DNA from: Limosilactobacillus balticus
Lineage (GTDB): Bacteria > Bacillota > Bacilli > Lactobacillales > Lactobacillaceae
Direction: 5' to 3'
Assembly: GCF_014145615.1 (NCBI RefSeq)
Contig: NZ_JACIVH010000069.1
Coordinates: 62,001-126,000 of the forward strand
Length of the DNA stretch: 64,000 bases
The position numbers and the translations under genes were made by a program. A model generated the notes under the pieces. That model was not told the origin of the DNA, did no database searches, and saw only the letters and a list, made by a program, of their open reading frames with translations. Shown here piece by piece: positions 56,366 through 64,000 of this stretch. Numbering within the stretch: position 1 is the first letter of the stretch; the number at the start of each line of letters is the position of its first letter.

Positions 56366-58609
56366 TTACTCATCCTTTCGCTCATCTAAATGAAGATTGG
56401 GAACATGGCGAGTCAAAGTTTCAAAAACAGAAGAGAAATGTTTTTTGGCTTTTTTCTCCTTCTTCTCACGCGCATTTAATTTCATTGCTTGTTTGACAAA
56501 GTATTCTTGTGAGTTGAATGGTGCGGCATCACCACGATCAATCCGTTCATAATGGTCTCCTACTAATCGACGAGCTTTAACATTATCCTTCCACATGACG
56601 TCAAAAATATGAATTGCATGAGCTTTTGTGTCTGGCTGGTTAACGGGATACAATTCTTCAACCCGCCGATTAAGATTTCTAGTCATCATATCCGCACTTG
56701 CAAGGTAAACTTCCTCATGCCCATTACTCTTAAAGTAGTAGATCCGGGAATGCTCAAGGAAACGCCCAATAATAGAATGAACTTCGATATTCCCATGCAG
56801 TTCTGGCAGATCGTTCCTTAAACAGGTAATGCCCCGAATTAATAACTCAACCTTAACTCCACTAGCAGCAGCAGCGTATAGACGGGCAATGATTTGCTTG
56901 TCAGACAAGGAGTTCATCTTCATCCGAATCAACGCTGGATTACCATTTTTGGCATTTTCAATCTGCTCATCAATTTTGGCATTAATAAATGTCCGGATTC
57001 CATCAGGAGATACTCGTAATTCATTGAAATAAGCTGGTCGAGCAAATCCTGACAGCATATTAAAGAGGTTCGTCATATCAATACCCAGTTCATGGTCACA
57101 AGTAAACAAGCCCATATCAGTATAAAAATGAGCTGTTACATCATTATAGTTACCCGTTCCTAGGTGCATATAACGCCGAAGCCCATCCTCATCACGGCGG
57201 ATAACTAGGGCAACTTTACAGTGCGTTTTGAGACCAACCAAACCATAAATAACGTGGCAGCCCATTTGTTCAAGTCGTTGTGCCCACCGAACATTATTTT
57301 GTTCATCAAACCGTGCTTTAACTTCAACCAAGACTGTTACTTGCTTCCCCTGTTGCGCGGCCATTCCGAGGTATTTAATAATCGGTGAATTACCAGAAAC
57401 CCGGTAAAGTGTCATCTTGATTGCTAAAACATCTGGGTCAATGGCTGCTTGATGAATAAAGTTAACCACGGCTTGAAAATTATCATAGGGATGCTGCATT
57501 AAATAGTCTTTCTGGCGAATTGAGGAAAAAATATTATGTTCCATGTCTAACGCTGGGTTGAGGTATGGCTTATATGGCGGATAGCGCAAGTCATCATGTC
57601 CATCAACCATCCCCGATAATTTTTTCAAGAAAGTTAAATCGACGGGCCCATCTACTTCATATAGTGATCGTTTACTTACATGCAGGTTATCAATTAACTG
57701 ATTCTTTAACCATTCATCGATTGAAGCAGGAACTTCTAACCGCATCACCTGCCCATGCTCTCGTTCCCGCAATTGTCGCTTGACAGCTCGGAGCAAATCA
57801 GATGTATCTTCTTCAGCCACATCTAAGTCCATATCCCGCATAACCCGATATGACGCTGTAGCTAAGATCTCGTATCCTGGAAAAAGCGCGCTCAGAAATT
57901 CAGTAATGATTTCATCAATCAAAATGAAACTATTTTCTCCTGGTAACCGAACTAACCGCTTATAAATTTCTGGAACACGAACCGTTGCAAACTTGATATC
58001 TGCTTCCTGTCGATCATCATGAGGCTCCATTTGCGGACGATGAACTTCTTGATCTCCTTCTAAAATTTCCTCTGCAACTTGGCTAGTGGTTGAATGAACT
58101 TGACGCCGCAACTGAACAGCAATATTCAAGGAATTATTGGAAATAAAAGGAAACGGACGTGAAGCATCGTCTGCCATGGGAGTCAAAACTGGCATTAGCT
58201 CATCATTAAAATATCGACGAATAAATTCATATTGCTTCTCATCAAGTTTGGAGACACGAAGAATATGAATATTATTTTTTGCAAGGTCCGGGATAATTTG
58301 TTGATTGTAAACTTCATACCGTTGCTTAACCATTCGATGTTCCTTTTCATTCACTGCATCCAACTGTTCTTCTGGAGTTAAACCAGACGCGTCAGTAGTA
58401 GTAACATTGGCAGCAGCAAGTTTATGAAGAGAAGCAACCCGCACCATAAAAAATTCATCAACATTGCTTTGTGTAATTCCTAAGAAGTTAGCACGTTCTA
58501 ACAAAGGATTGGCAGTATCAGTGGCCTCTCCAAGTACTCGTCCATTAAAGTCAATCCAGCTCAATTCCCGATTGACATAATTCTGTGGCTTATAAAACTC
58601 CTTATACAT
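56366..58609 (-). CDS. ppk: Polyphosphate kinase
   Basis: 747 aa. PPK1 layout: N-terminal NRELSWIDFNGRVLGEA, the phospholipase-D-like catalytic domains with the phospho-accepting His region KTHCKVALVIRRDEDG, and a second His in FLEHSRIYYF. Polymerises ATP gamma-phosphate into polyphosphate at the membrane. Flanked on both sides by Ppx-family genes. Confidence 0.96.
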   Translation of the reverse strand: MYKEFYKPQNYVNRELSWIDFNGRVLGEATDTANPLLERANFLGITQSNVDEFFMVRVASLHKLAAANVTTTDASGLTPEEQLDAVNEKEHRMVKQRYEVYNQQIIPDLAKNNIHILRVSKLDEKQYEFIRRYFNDELMPVLTPMADDASRPFPFISNNSLNIAVQLRRQVHSTTSQVAEEILEGDQEVHRPQMEPHDDRQEADIKFATVRVPEIYKRLVRLPGENSFILIDEIITEFLSALFPGYEILATASYRVMRDMDLDVAEEDTSDLLRAVKRQLREREHGQVMRLEVPASIDEWLKNQLIDNLHVSKRSLYEVDGPVDLTFLKKLSGMVDGHDDLRYPPYKPYLNPALDMEHNIFSSIRQKDYLMQHPYDNFQAVVNFIHQAAIDPDVLAIKMTLYRVSGNSPIIKYLGMAAQQGKQVTVLVEVKARFDEQNNVRWAQRLEQMGCHVIYGLVGLKTHCKVALVIRRDEDGLRRYMHLGTGNYNDVTAHFYTDMGLFTCDHELGIDMTNLFNMLSGFARPAYFNELRVSPDGIRTFINAKIDEQIENAKNGNPALIRMKMNSLSDKQIIARLYAAAASGVKVELLIRGITCLRNDLPELHGNIEVHSIIGRFLEHSRIYYFKSNGHEEVYLASADMMTRNLNRRVEELYPVNQPDTKAHAIHIFDVMWKDNVKARRLVGDHYERIDRGDAAPFNSQEYFVKQAMKLNAREKKEKKAKKHFSSVFETLTRHVPNLHLDERKDE

Positions 58610-58610
58610 C

Positions 58611-60125
58611 TTAATGATTGCTCCTCTCAGTTAAGACCGGTTCAATTCCATATACATCCTTAAATAGTTGCGACTTTTTACTAAAAGACCACTTCTCAAG
58701 AACAAGGTCATCATTAGCGGTTGCTTTTATGATCAAACGGCTATCTCCTACTAACTTCAATTTAATACTTGAAATTTTTTGCAGCCGTGAATCATCTAAT
58801 GCATCTACTAATCGCAAAATAGCAGCTAATTTTGCTACTGGCATCTGGATCTCATCATCGAGGTGGCGATAATGAGCTTGACTAATATCTGGAGACTCTG
58901 CACTATGATATCTGGCCACTTCAGCAATAATCCGATTATCTTTATCCGAAAGGCCGATCAAGGGATTAGCCTCCATAATATAAGCAGAGTGACGATAGTG
59001 TCCCCCCTGATTAATAAAATTACCAATATCATCAATTCTACTAGCAATTTCTAATAACAATCGCTCATGTTGACCAAGACGATGAATTGGGCGTAATTGG
59101 TCAAAAAACTGAAGAGAAAAGCGTGTTACAAAATCCCGGTGAGCTGAATCAACACCATATCGTGAAGAAATATTGTCGGCAGCTGTTCTGATCATTTCAT
59201 TAATTTGACGTCTTGTTTTAGGATTAGCAACCCCAATTCCATGGGAAATCCCATCCATTGTTGAAATATCAGTTACATAAAGGCTAGCTGGTTGTATTAA
59301 GCGAACTGTTCGCGCCGTTACCAAATAATTTGGTAGTAGTAATTCAAATTGCTGATCATCAATCTGAATATTCTTCATCAAACCATCTTTTACTGGTGAT
59401 AAAATTTTTTGATAATCATCATGAAATTTATCTAGCGGCACTTCAGCGATCTGCTGATCATTTGGCAAAAATAATTTATTGAGTGAGAGGGCATTTTGCA
59501 CCATCATTACTGTATGCTTTTTCTTTGTCAATTCTGGCGTTAAATACTCTAATTTACTACTAATGTAATCTTGAATAATTTCAGTTGGATTGGTGGCAGT
59601 TTTACGGAGACGGTCCACCAACTGACTGATTTTTGCATTACCAAGATCAATATCCCATGCACGTTCGAAGCTTCCATGGTGAAAATAAGCCAAGGTAGTC
59701 GAGCTAAGACCAATGCTTAAGAGATACATATTGTGTTTACTAAGTTTCTCAAAATCTGGTAGCAAAGTTAAAAGGTAACTCATTGACTGTGCCATTAGTT
59801 GGTTATTGTTTAACCATTCAATCTGTAACCCCGTCCGAACTTCTAACTGATCAGCCACATATCTAGTTGTAACTGGATCAAGGTCTTCCAAATCCCCATA
59901 AAATTTAACTGGTGTTGCCTGGTAGTCATTAATGATTTGTTTAAATCCTTCAATATTGTTAACAATTGCAGTCATATTTTCTGAATAATTAGCCACTTTA
60001 GCATTTCCGATATTTAACAGGCCCGATCGAACGCTATTTATCACTTTGAAAGTAGGTATCTCAATAATTCGTAAATTAACTTGATCGGGTTCAAGGTAAA
60101 TAATCGCCGTTAAAGATCTTTTCAC
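58611..60125 (-). CDS. Ppx/GppA-like protein with degenerate phosphatase domain and HD domain
   Basis: 504 aa. The N-terminal third aligns by position with Ppx but reads LEPDQVNLRIIEI instead of DLGSNSVRL, and the GGAS loop is replaced (LLSIGLSSTTLAYFHHG), so the catalytic acidic residues appear lost. The C-terminal half keeps the long-Ppx HD-like domain (EIASRIDDIGNFINQGGHYRHSAYI). First gene of ppx2-ppk-ppx1, 1 bp before ppk. Probably a regulatory or structural partner; not established. Confidence 0.82.
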   Translation of the reverse strand: MKRSLTAIIYLEPDQVNLRIIEIPTFKVINSVRSGLLNIGNAKVANYSENMTAIVNNIEGFKQIINDYQATPVKFYGDLEDLDPVTTRYVADQLEVRTGLQIEWLNNNQLMAQSMSYLLTLLPDFEKLSKHNMYLLSIGLSSTTLAYFHHGSFERAWDIDLGNAKISQLVDRLRKTATNPTEIIQDYISSKLEYLTPELTKKKHTVMMVQNALSLNKLFLPNDQQIAEVPLDKFHDDYQKILSPVKDGLMKNIQIDDQQFELLLPNYLVTARTVRLIQPASLYVTDISTMDGISHGIGVANPKTRRQINEMIRTAADNISSRYGVDSAHRDFVTRFSLQFFDQLRPIHRLGQHERLLLEIASRIDDIGNFINQGGHYRHSAYIMEANPLIGLSDKDNRIIAEVARYHSAESPDISQAHYRHLDDEIQMPVAKLAAILRLVDALDDSRLQKISSIKLKLVGDSRLIIKATANDDLVLEKWSFSKKSQLFKDVYGIEPVLTERSNH

Positions 60126-60289
60126 GTCAACTCACTCCTCATAATTACTACTATTCATAGAATACCATCTTCCTTTAAATGTCTCTACATTAAACCATTT
60201 AAGATCTTTTTGTCTACATTTAGGACTAAAATAAAATAGCAACTAATTTCCTGCCTAGAAACCAGTCACTATTATTCATTGATTAATTT

Positions 60290-61051
60290 TTAATACCATT
60301 CTATCTCAGCAATTGCATCAAGCTGCTCACCAACATCAATTTGATGGTAAGTTACCTTTTCCTTGTTTTTTTGGAGCTTATTAACTTTGCTTTCCACAAT
60401 TTCTCCATTGCGTACCTCTTGAAGATACTGCAAATTAAATTTCTTTATCTGACTTTCTCGTAAAAAATCACGTCCAAGCGGATCAAGAAGCCAATCAAAG
60501 TAACGCGCATTATTAACATGGTGATTAGCATCAAGGTCAAAATAACGAACTTGATAATTTTTCTTTATTACCGAAGCGTTTTCATTCAATTTGTGAGGTC
60601 GTTTTAGACGAGGAATTCTTTTCGCAATCGGAGCATTAAACGGTTCAATTAAAGCTGGTGGAATTGATTGCATTCGCCGCGTCTTTAGATTCATAAACAC
60701 AAAAATCGACCTAATTCGTGCATATTCAATCTGGTGTTCTTTATCCGTTATCCAAAAATCACGAACAGCAAAAAAGCGGTTGTAGGAAACAGCTTTTGTT
60801 CCTAAAATAATTGTTTCACCAAAAGAAGGTTGTTTTGCGAAAAGCTGTCCTTCATAGCCACTAACTACCCACGTACCGCCAGTAGCTTGTATTTCTTCGG
60901 TTCCCATTCCTAAAGCCATACTATGCTCATCAGATACCATGGAAATCATACTTAATATCATACTCAAGCTTGGATGACTTGTTTCATCACACTCATAATA
61001 TGTTAATAAGTGCGACATTTCGAATATCTGTGCTTCTTGCTTTAACTCCAT
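60290..61051 (-). CDS. Acyl-ACP thioesterase
   Basis: 253 aa, two hotdog repeats. N-terminal MSHLLTYYECDETSHPSLS and WVVSGYEGQLFAKQP; C-terminal VRYFDLDANHHVNNARYFDWL with catalytic Asn/His and the following Gln/Cys-type residue region. Releases fatty acids from ACP, a family shared by plants and Clostridia/Lactobacillales. Its product chain length is unknown. Adjacent to rsmI. Confidence 0.92.
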   Translation of the reverse strand: MELKQEAQIFEMSHLLTYYECDETSHPSLSMILSMISMVSDEHSMALGMGTEEIQATGGTWVVSGYEGQLFAKQPSFGETIILGTKAVSYNRFFAVRDFWITDKEHQIEYARIRSIFVFMNLKTRRMQSIPPALIEPFNAPIAKRIPRLKRPHKLNENASVIKKNYQVRYFDLDANHHVNNARYFDWLLDPLGRDFLRESQIKKFNLQYLQEVRNGEIVESKVNKLQKNKEKVTYHQIDVGEQLDAIAEIEWY

Positions 61052-61060
61052 ACTTTTCTC

Positions 61061-61927
61061 CTACAGTTGGTGATATTGTTTATATAATTCCTGGCGTTTT
61101 ATATTATTTTTCTTTGCTACCAGCTTAATTGCGGCATTAGTGGAAAGTCCATTTAAAATTTCCTTGTCAACTTGCTCTGTTAAAGGTAATTCAATATCAT
61201 TATCCTTCTTATCTGTGGGGTGTTCATTCCCAGCTACTAGAATAACAAATTCTCCTCGTGGTTGGTGATCTGCAAACCAGGCAGTTACTTCAGCAAGCGT
61301 TCCCCGGGTAAACTCTTCATAGCGTTTAGTGAGTTCCCGTGCTAAAACAACCTGCCGTTCATCACCAAAAACTTCCGCCATCGTAGCTAAAGTCTTTTTT
61401 AAGCGGTGAGGAGCTTCATAAAAAATCATCGTTTCTTTACGCTCTTTCAATTGCTCCAGCACCGTTACTTGTTGCTGGTGTTTGCGCTCTAAAAAGCCAA
61501 AAAAGTAAAACGGCTGAGGAACTAACCCCGAAGCGATAAGAGCCGTTAACCCTGCATTAGCTCCTGGAAGCGGAATCACTGGCAATCCCTCTCTAACTGC
61601 CGCCGCTACCAATTCCTTGCCGGGGTCAGAAATCGAAGGCATCCCTGCATCACTGCACTGGGCAATCGAATAACCAGCTTTTAATTTCGCAATTAATTCT
61701 GGAACACGTTGTTCAGTATTATGCTCATGAAAACTAATTTGACGGGTCGATATATCAAAATGGTTTAATAGTTGCTGAGTATGACGCGTATCTTCAGCAG
61801 CAATCAGATCCACTTCTTTTAAGGTTTTAATTGCACGGAAAGTCATATCATCTAAATTTCCAATTGGTGTTGGAACCAAATATAAGCTTCCTGATTGATG
61901 ATCATTAAAACTACTAATTTGCTGCAT
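61061..61927 (-). CDS. rsmI: 16S rRNA (cytidine1402-2'-O)-methyltransferase
   Basis: 288 aa. N-terminal LYLVPTPIGNLDDMTFRA, AEDTRHTQQLLNHF, and SDAGMPSISDPG are the RsmI tetrapyrrole-methylase fold signatures. Methylates the ribose of C1402 in the decoding centre. In the conserved tmk-darA-holB-yabA-rsmI series. Confidence 0.96.
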   Translation of the reverse strand: MQQISSFNDHQSGSLYLVPTPIGNLDDMTFRAIKTLKEVDLIAAEDTRHTQQLLNHFDISTRQISFHEHNTEQRVPELIAKLKAGYSIAQCSDAGMPSISDPGKELVAAAVREGLPVIPLPGANAGLTALIASGLVPQPFYFFGFLERKHQQQVTVLEQLKERKETMIFYEAPHRLKKTLATMAEVFGDERQVVLARELTKRYEEFTRGTLAEVTAWFADHQPRGEFVILVAGNEHPTDKKDNDIELPLTEQVDKEILNGLSTNAAIKLVAKKNNIKRQELYKQYHQL

Positions 61928-61935
61928 ACTATCTC

Positions 61936-62286
61936 CTATTTTGTCATTCCTTGTTCATGTCCAAATATTGCATCTAAACAAAAAGTACAAGATTCATTAG
62001 GCTCAAGACGTTTACCATAGTACTCACTACAAACATGAAATCCCTGTTGGTAAAGTTCTTTTAGATTTTGTCGTGATCCAGATAATTGATTTTCACTATG
62101 ATGTGGCTGTTTTTCTTTAATCATCTGACGTAAATGCTTGTTTTCAATTGAAAGTTCCACATTTTCCTCAGAAATAGCAATAATTTTTGCCTGCAACTGT
62201 TCCATTTTATCAACCAAGTCCTGAGTCTGGTTCTTCACCTGCGCAAATTGTTCATAAAGATTATCTGAACTATATTCTTCACTCAT
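61936..62286 (-). CDS. yabA: Replication initiation control protein YabA
   Basis: 116 aa. N-terminal leucine-rich coiled coil (residues 14-60) for tetramerisation, C-terminal zinc cluster FHVCSEYYGKRLEPNESCTFC. YabA binds DnaA and DnaN and limits over-initiation. Between holB and rsmI as in Bacillus. Confidence 0.94.
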   Translation of the reverse strand: MSEEYSSDNLYEQFAQVKNQTQDLVDKMEQLQAKIIAISEENVELSIENKHLRQMIKEKQPHHSENQLSGSRQNLKELYQQGFHVCSEYYGKRLEPNESCTFCLDAIFGHEQGMTK

Positions 62287-62296
62287 CTTTTCGCCC

Positions 62297-63310
62297 CTAA
62301 CTAATGCCTAAAACCTGCACAAGTCGAATCGTTAATTGTTCAACAATATTTTGAAAACTAATATTTTGTTCTAACATGTGACGAGTCTCTAACGTTAACT
62401 GACTAGCTGCTAACAATTGTTGAGGAGAATATTTTCTAACTACTTCTCCTATTTCTCCTAAATTATTATTAAAGTGAAGACGATTGGTAGCTGTAATTCC
62501 CGAATTTACTATTAGTGTATCACGCCAAATTAAGGTAATTAGGTCCAAAACTACTTGTTGTTTATCGCGGTCGGTAGCTACTTTTTGCAGATTTGTCTGA
62601 ACATCAACAAAGCCTAGCATCCCATTTCTAGTTGTATCTTGATACCACTGAATGACACCTTTAACCGCACTCGCAAACCAATTATCTTCTTGCCATTGTT
62701 CAATCATTGCAACGGAATCTGTAATCCCAACAGCAATCTGTTGTTGAGATTGGGGAATATTATGTTCGGTTAAAACTGTTAACAATGCATCTCGTTTTAA
62801 TGGTGGTAGTTCAATCACCTGTGTTCGTGATCGAATCGTTGGTAAGACAGCACTTTTATTTGTCGTTAGCATAAAAATATAAACGCCAGTCCCGGGTTCT
62901 TCAATAAATTTCAGAAGACTATTTGCTGCCCCATTTGTCATTTTATCAGCATCTTTAATAATAAAAATTTTCTTATTGCCTTCCACAGCACTCTTAGAAA
63001 ATTCTGCTTTTAAATGACGAATTTCATCAACCTTTATTTGGCGACCTTCTGGAGCAGCATAGACAATGTCAGGATGGTTTCCAGACAGAATTCGCTGACA
63101 CTCAGCACAATTTAAGTCTGGTTTATTGTCCAGGGGATGAAGACAAAATAACCGTAACGATAACCATTGGACGATTGACATCTTTCCTGAGCCCCCTGGC
63201 CCAACAAACAAATAAGCATGAGCAAGTTCATTATTTGATAATATTTTTTGAAAACGAGTAATTATTGCTGGTTGTAATTTTTCTGCACGTGTTTGTTCCT
63301 GTTCAGCCAA
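62297..63310 (-). CDS. holB: DNA polymerase III subunit delta'
   Basis: 337 aa. Starts at TTG 63308-63310 (AGGTG upstream, no in-frame ATG). AAA+ clamp-loader fold with GPGGSGKMS in place of the Walker Lys-Thr pair, and CAECQRILSGNHPD Zn-motif. Part of the clamp loader with DnaX and HolA. Second residue after Lys is Met, so the P-loop may not bind ATP, typical of delta'. Confidence 0.93.
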   Translation of the reverse strand: MAEQEQTRAEKLQPAIITRFQKILSNNELAHAYLFVGPGGSGKMSIVQWLSLRLFCLHPLDNKPDLNCAECQRILSGNHPDIVYAAPEGRQIKVDEIRHLKAEFSKSAVEGNKKIFIIKDADKMTNGAANSLLKFIEEPGTGVYIFMLTTNKSAVLPTIRSRTQVIELPPLKRDALLTVLTEHNIPQSQQQIAVGITDSVAMIEQWQEDNWFASAVKGVIQWYQDTTRNGMLGFVDVQTNLQKVATDRDKQQVVLDLITLIWRDTLIVNSGITATNRLHFNNNLGEIGEVVRKYSPQQLLAASQLTLETRHMLEQNISFQNIVEQLTIRLVQVLGIS

Positions 63311-63324
63311 CCATCTTCACCTAC

Positions 63325-63648
63325 TTAAAATTTAATGAAGTCTTCTACTGGCAATACAAAGACAGTTGCGCCACCAATCTTTACGTTAACAGGAAATGCC
63401 GAGCCTCCTTCAACATCCATATGCATTTGTGATGTAACATATTGTTCACGTGACTCAGCATTCTTTTTGATTACTGATAATACTTCTTGAACACGTTCGT
63501 CCTCAATCCCAATTAAAAATGTCGCGTTTCCTTCACGAAGGAAGCCACCAGTTGTTGATAATTGAGTAACGTGAATATCAGCCTTATTAAATGCTTTTCG
63601 TAAACGATTGCTATCTTTTGATTGAACAATTGCAATAATCATTTTCAT
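63325..63648 (-). CDS. darA: Cyclic di-AMP receptor DarA (PII-like, YaaQ)
   Basis: 107 aa. PII-like fold: MKMIIAIVQSKDSNRLRKAF, the T-loop region TTGGFLREGNATFLIG and C-terminal GGATVFVLPVEDFIKF. Binds c-di-AMP as a trimer; target in Lactobacillus unclear. Lies between tmk and holB, as in Bacillus yaaQ. Relevant to the KimA-like importer at 36147. Confidence 0.95.
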   Translation of the reverse strand: MKMIIAIVQSKDSNRLRKAFNKADIHVTQLSTTGGFLREGNATFLIGIEDERVQEVLSVIKKNAESREQYVTSQMHMDVEGGSAFPVNVKIGGATVFVLPVEDFIKF

Positions 63649-63667
63649 TATTAATCACCCTTTTTTA

Positions 63668-64000
63668 TTAAAACAAATCTGAAAACCGGTCATGAATTGT
63701 TGCTTTTACATCCTCAATTACTTTTTCTAATGGCTGGCTTGCATCAATTAACTTTATTCGTTCTGGATATTTCTCGTAAAGTTTCAAGTAAGATTGGCGA
63801 ACAGTTTGATGGAAATTAAGTTTTTCCTTATCTAATCGATTAACTTGATTGGCACGATGCTCGGCTATCCGTCTTAAGCCAATTTCCGATTCAATATCAA
63901 GGTAAATTGTCAACGCTGGCATTAACCCATCAATTGCAAACTGATTAATTTGCCAAATCTCTTTTTCTCCAAGGCCACGACCTGCTCCTTGGTAAGTAAT
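63668..64000 (-). CDS. tmk: Thymidylate kinase (3' part; N-terminus outside window)
   Basis: The visible 110 codons run to the right edge; from 64000 they read ITYQGAGRGLGEKEIW, the Tmk LID and the QGAGRGLG motif, then IYLDIESEIGLRRI. Only the C-terminal half is here; the N-terminal P-loop is off the window. dTMP to dTDP. Start of the tmk-darA-holB-yabA series. Confidence 0.93.
   Translation of the reverse strand: MTYQGAGRGLGEKEIWQINQFAIDGLMPALTIYLDIESEIGLRRIAEHRANQVNRLDKEKLNFHQTVRQSYLKLYEKYPERIKLIDASQPLEKVIEDVKATIHDRFSDLF

Noticed and set aside
60126-60289. Regulatory element upstream of ppx2
   Set aside because: AT-rich spacer with only short, weak inverted repeats; nothing supportable.

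Overview
This 64-kb window is a chromosomal segment of a low-GC Gram-positive lactic acid bacterium. Gene content and synteny (whiA-yvcK-rapZ-uvrA-uvrB, hprK-lgt-gpsA-galU, secA-prfB, comFA-comFC, groESL-rex-ydiF) are those of Lactobacillaceae. The closest fit I can offer from memory is Limosilactobacillus reuteri or a near relative; the genus is likely and the species is an inference. Nearly all genes are on the minus strand, with short plus-strand islands: tRNA-Arg, a 37-aa peptide, lutABC, a YigZ-family gene, ydiF and proBAC. I see no insertion sequence, prophage, plasmid gene or CRISPR array.

Layout. 1-4.2 kb: 5' part of gap, tRNA-Arg(CCG), clpP with two stress operators, an organophosphate antiporter whose 5' end and control region are tandemly duplicated, and two unannotated small ORFs. 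4.2-14 kb: whiA-yvcK-rapZ, an APC amino-acid permease behind a serine-rich leader-peptide attenuator, and uvrA-uvrB. 14-19 kb: a small membrane protein, an HD hydrolase, phosphoglucomutase, a hotdog thioesterase, a fragment of a solute-binding protein gene, and trxB. 19-22 kb: lutABC. 22-31 kb: envelope and core genes galU, gpsA, lgt, hprK, phage-holin-like and PspC genes, prfB (with programmed frameshift), secA and hpf. 31-40 kb: comFC/comFA, a YigZ-family gene, an MFS exporter with its MarR regulator, a KimA-like potassium importer, a YveA-like permease and a decayed YbaK/ProX tRNA-editing gene. 40-45 kb: groESL, rex, ydiF. 45-52 kb: a T-box-controlled amidase/aminotransferase/reductase cluster divergent from proBAC. 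52-64 kb: tsaB-rimI-tsaD, galE, a polyphosphate operon (ppx2-ppk-ppx1), an acyl-ACP thioesterase, and rsmI-yabA-holB-darA-tmk.

The coding part is ordinary housekeeping. The unusual material is in the control regions. (i) A complete ribosome-mediated attenuator with a Ser-rich leader peptide and mutually exclusive hairpins precedes a SteT-like permease. (ii) A 100-bp tandem duplication has doubled the cre site and ribosome-binding site of an antiporter gene and created a decoy 18-codon leader ORF. (iii) Two divergent tRNA-sensing leaders lie between the amidase cluster and proBAC: one is a canonical T-box, the other has a T-box-like terminator but no recognisable Stem I. (iv) clpP and groES each carry both a CtsR box and a CIRCE element.

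Two pseudogenes (a YbaK/ProX-like deacylase and the tail of an ABC solute-binding protein) and several hairpin-rich intergenic elements show local decay. Coordinates and frames were derived by hand from the sequence. Family assignments come from motif recognition and memory; no search was run.
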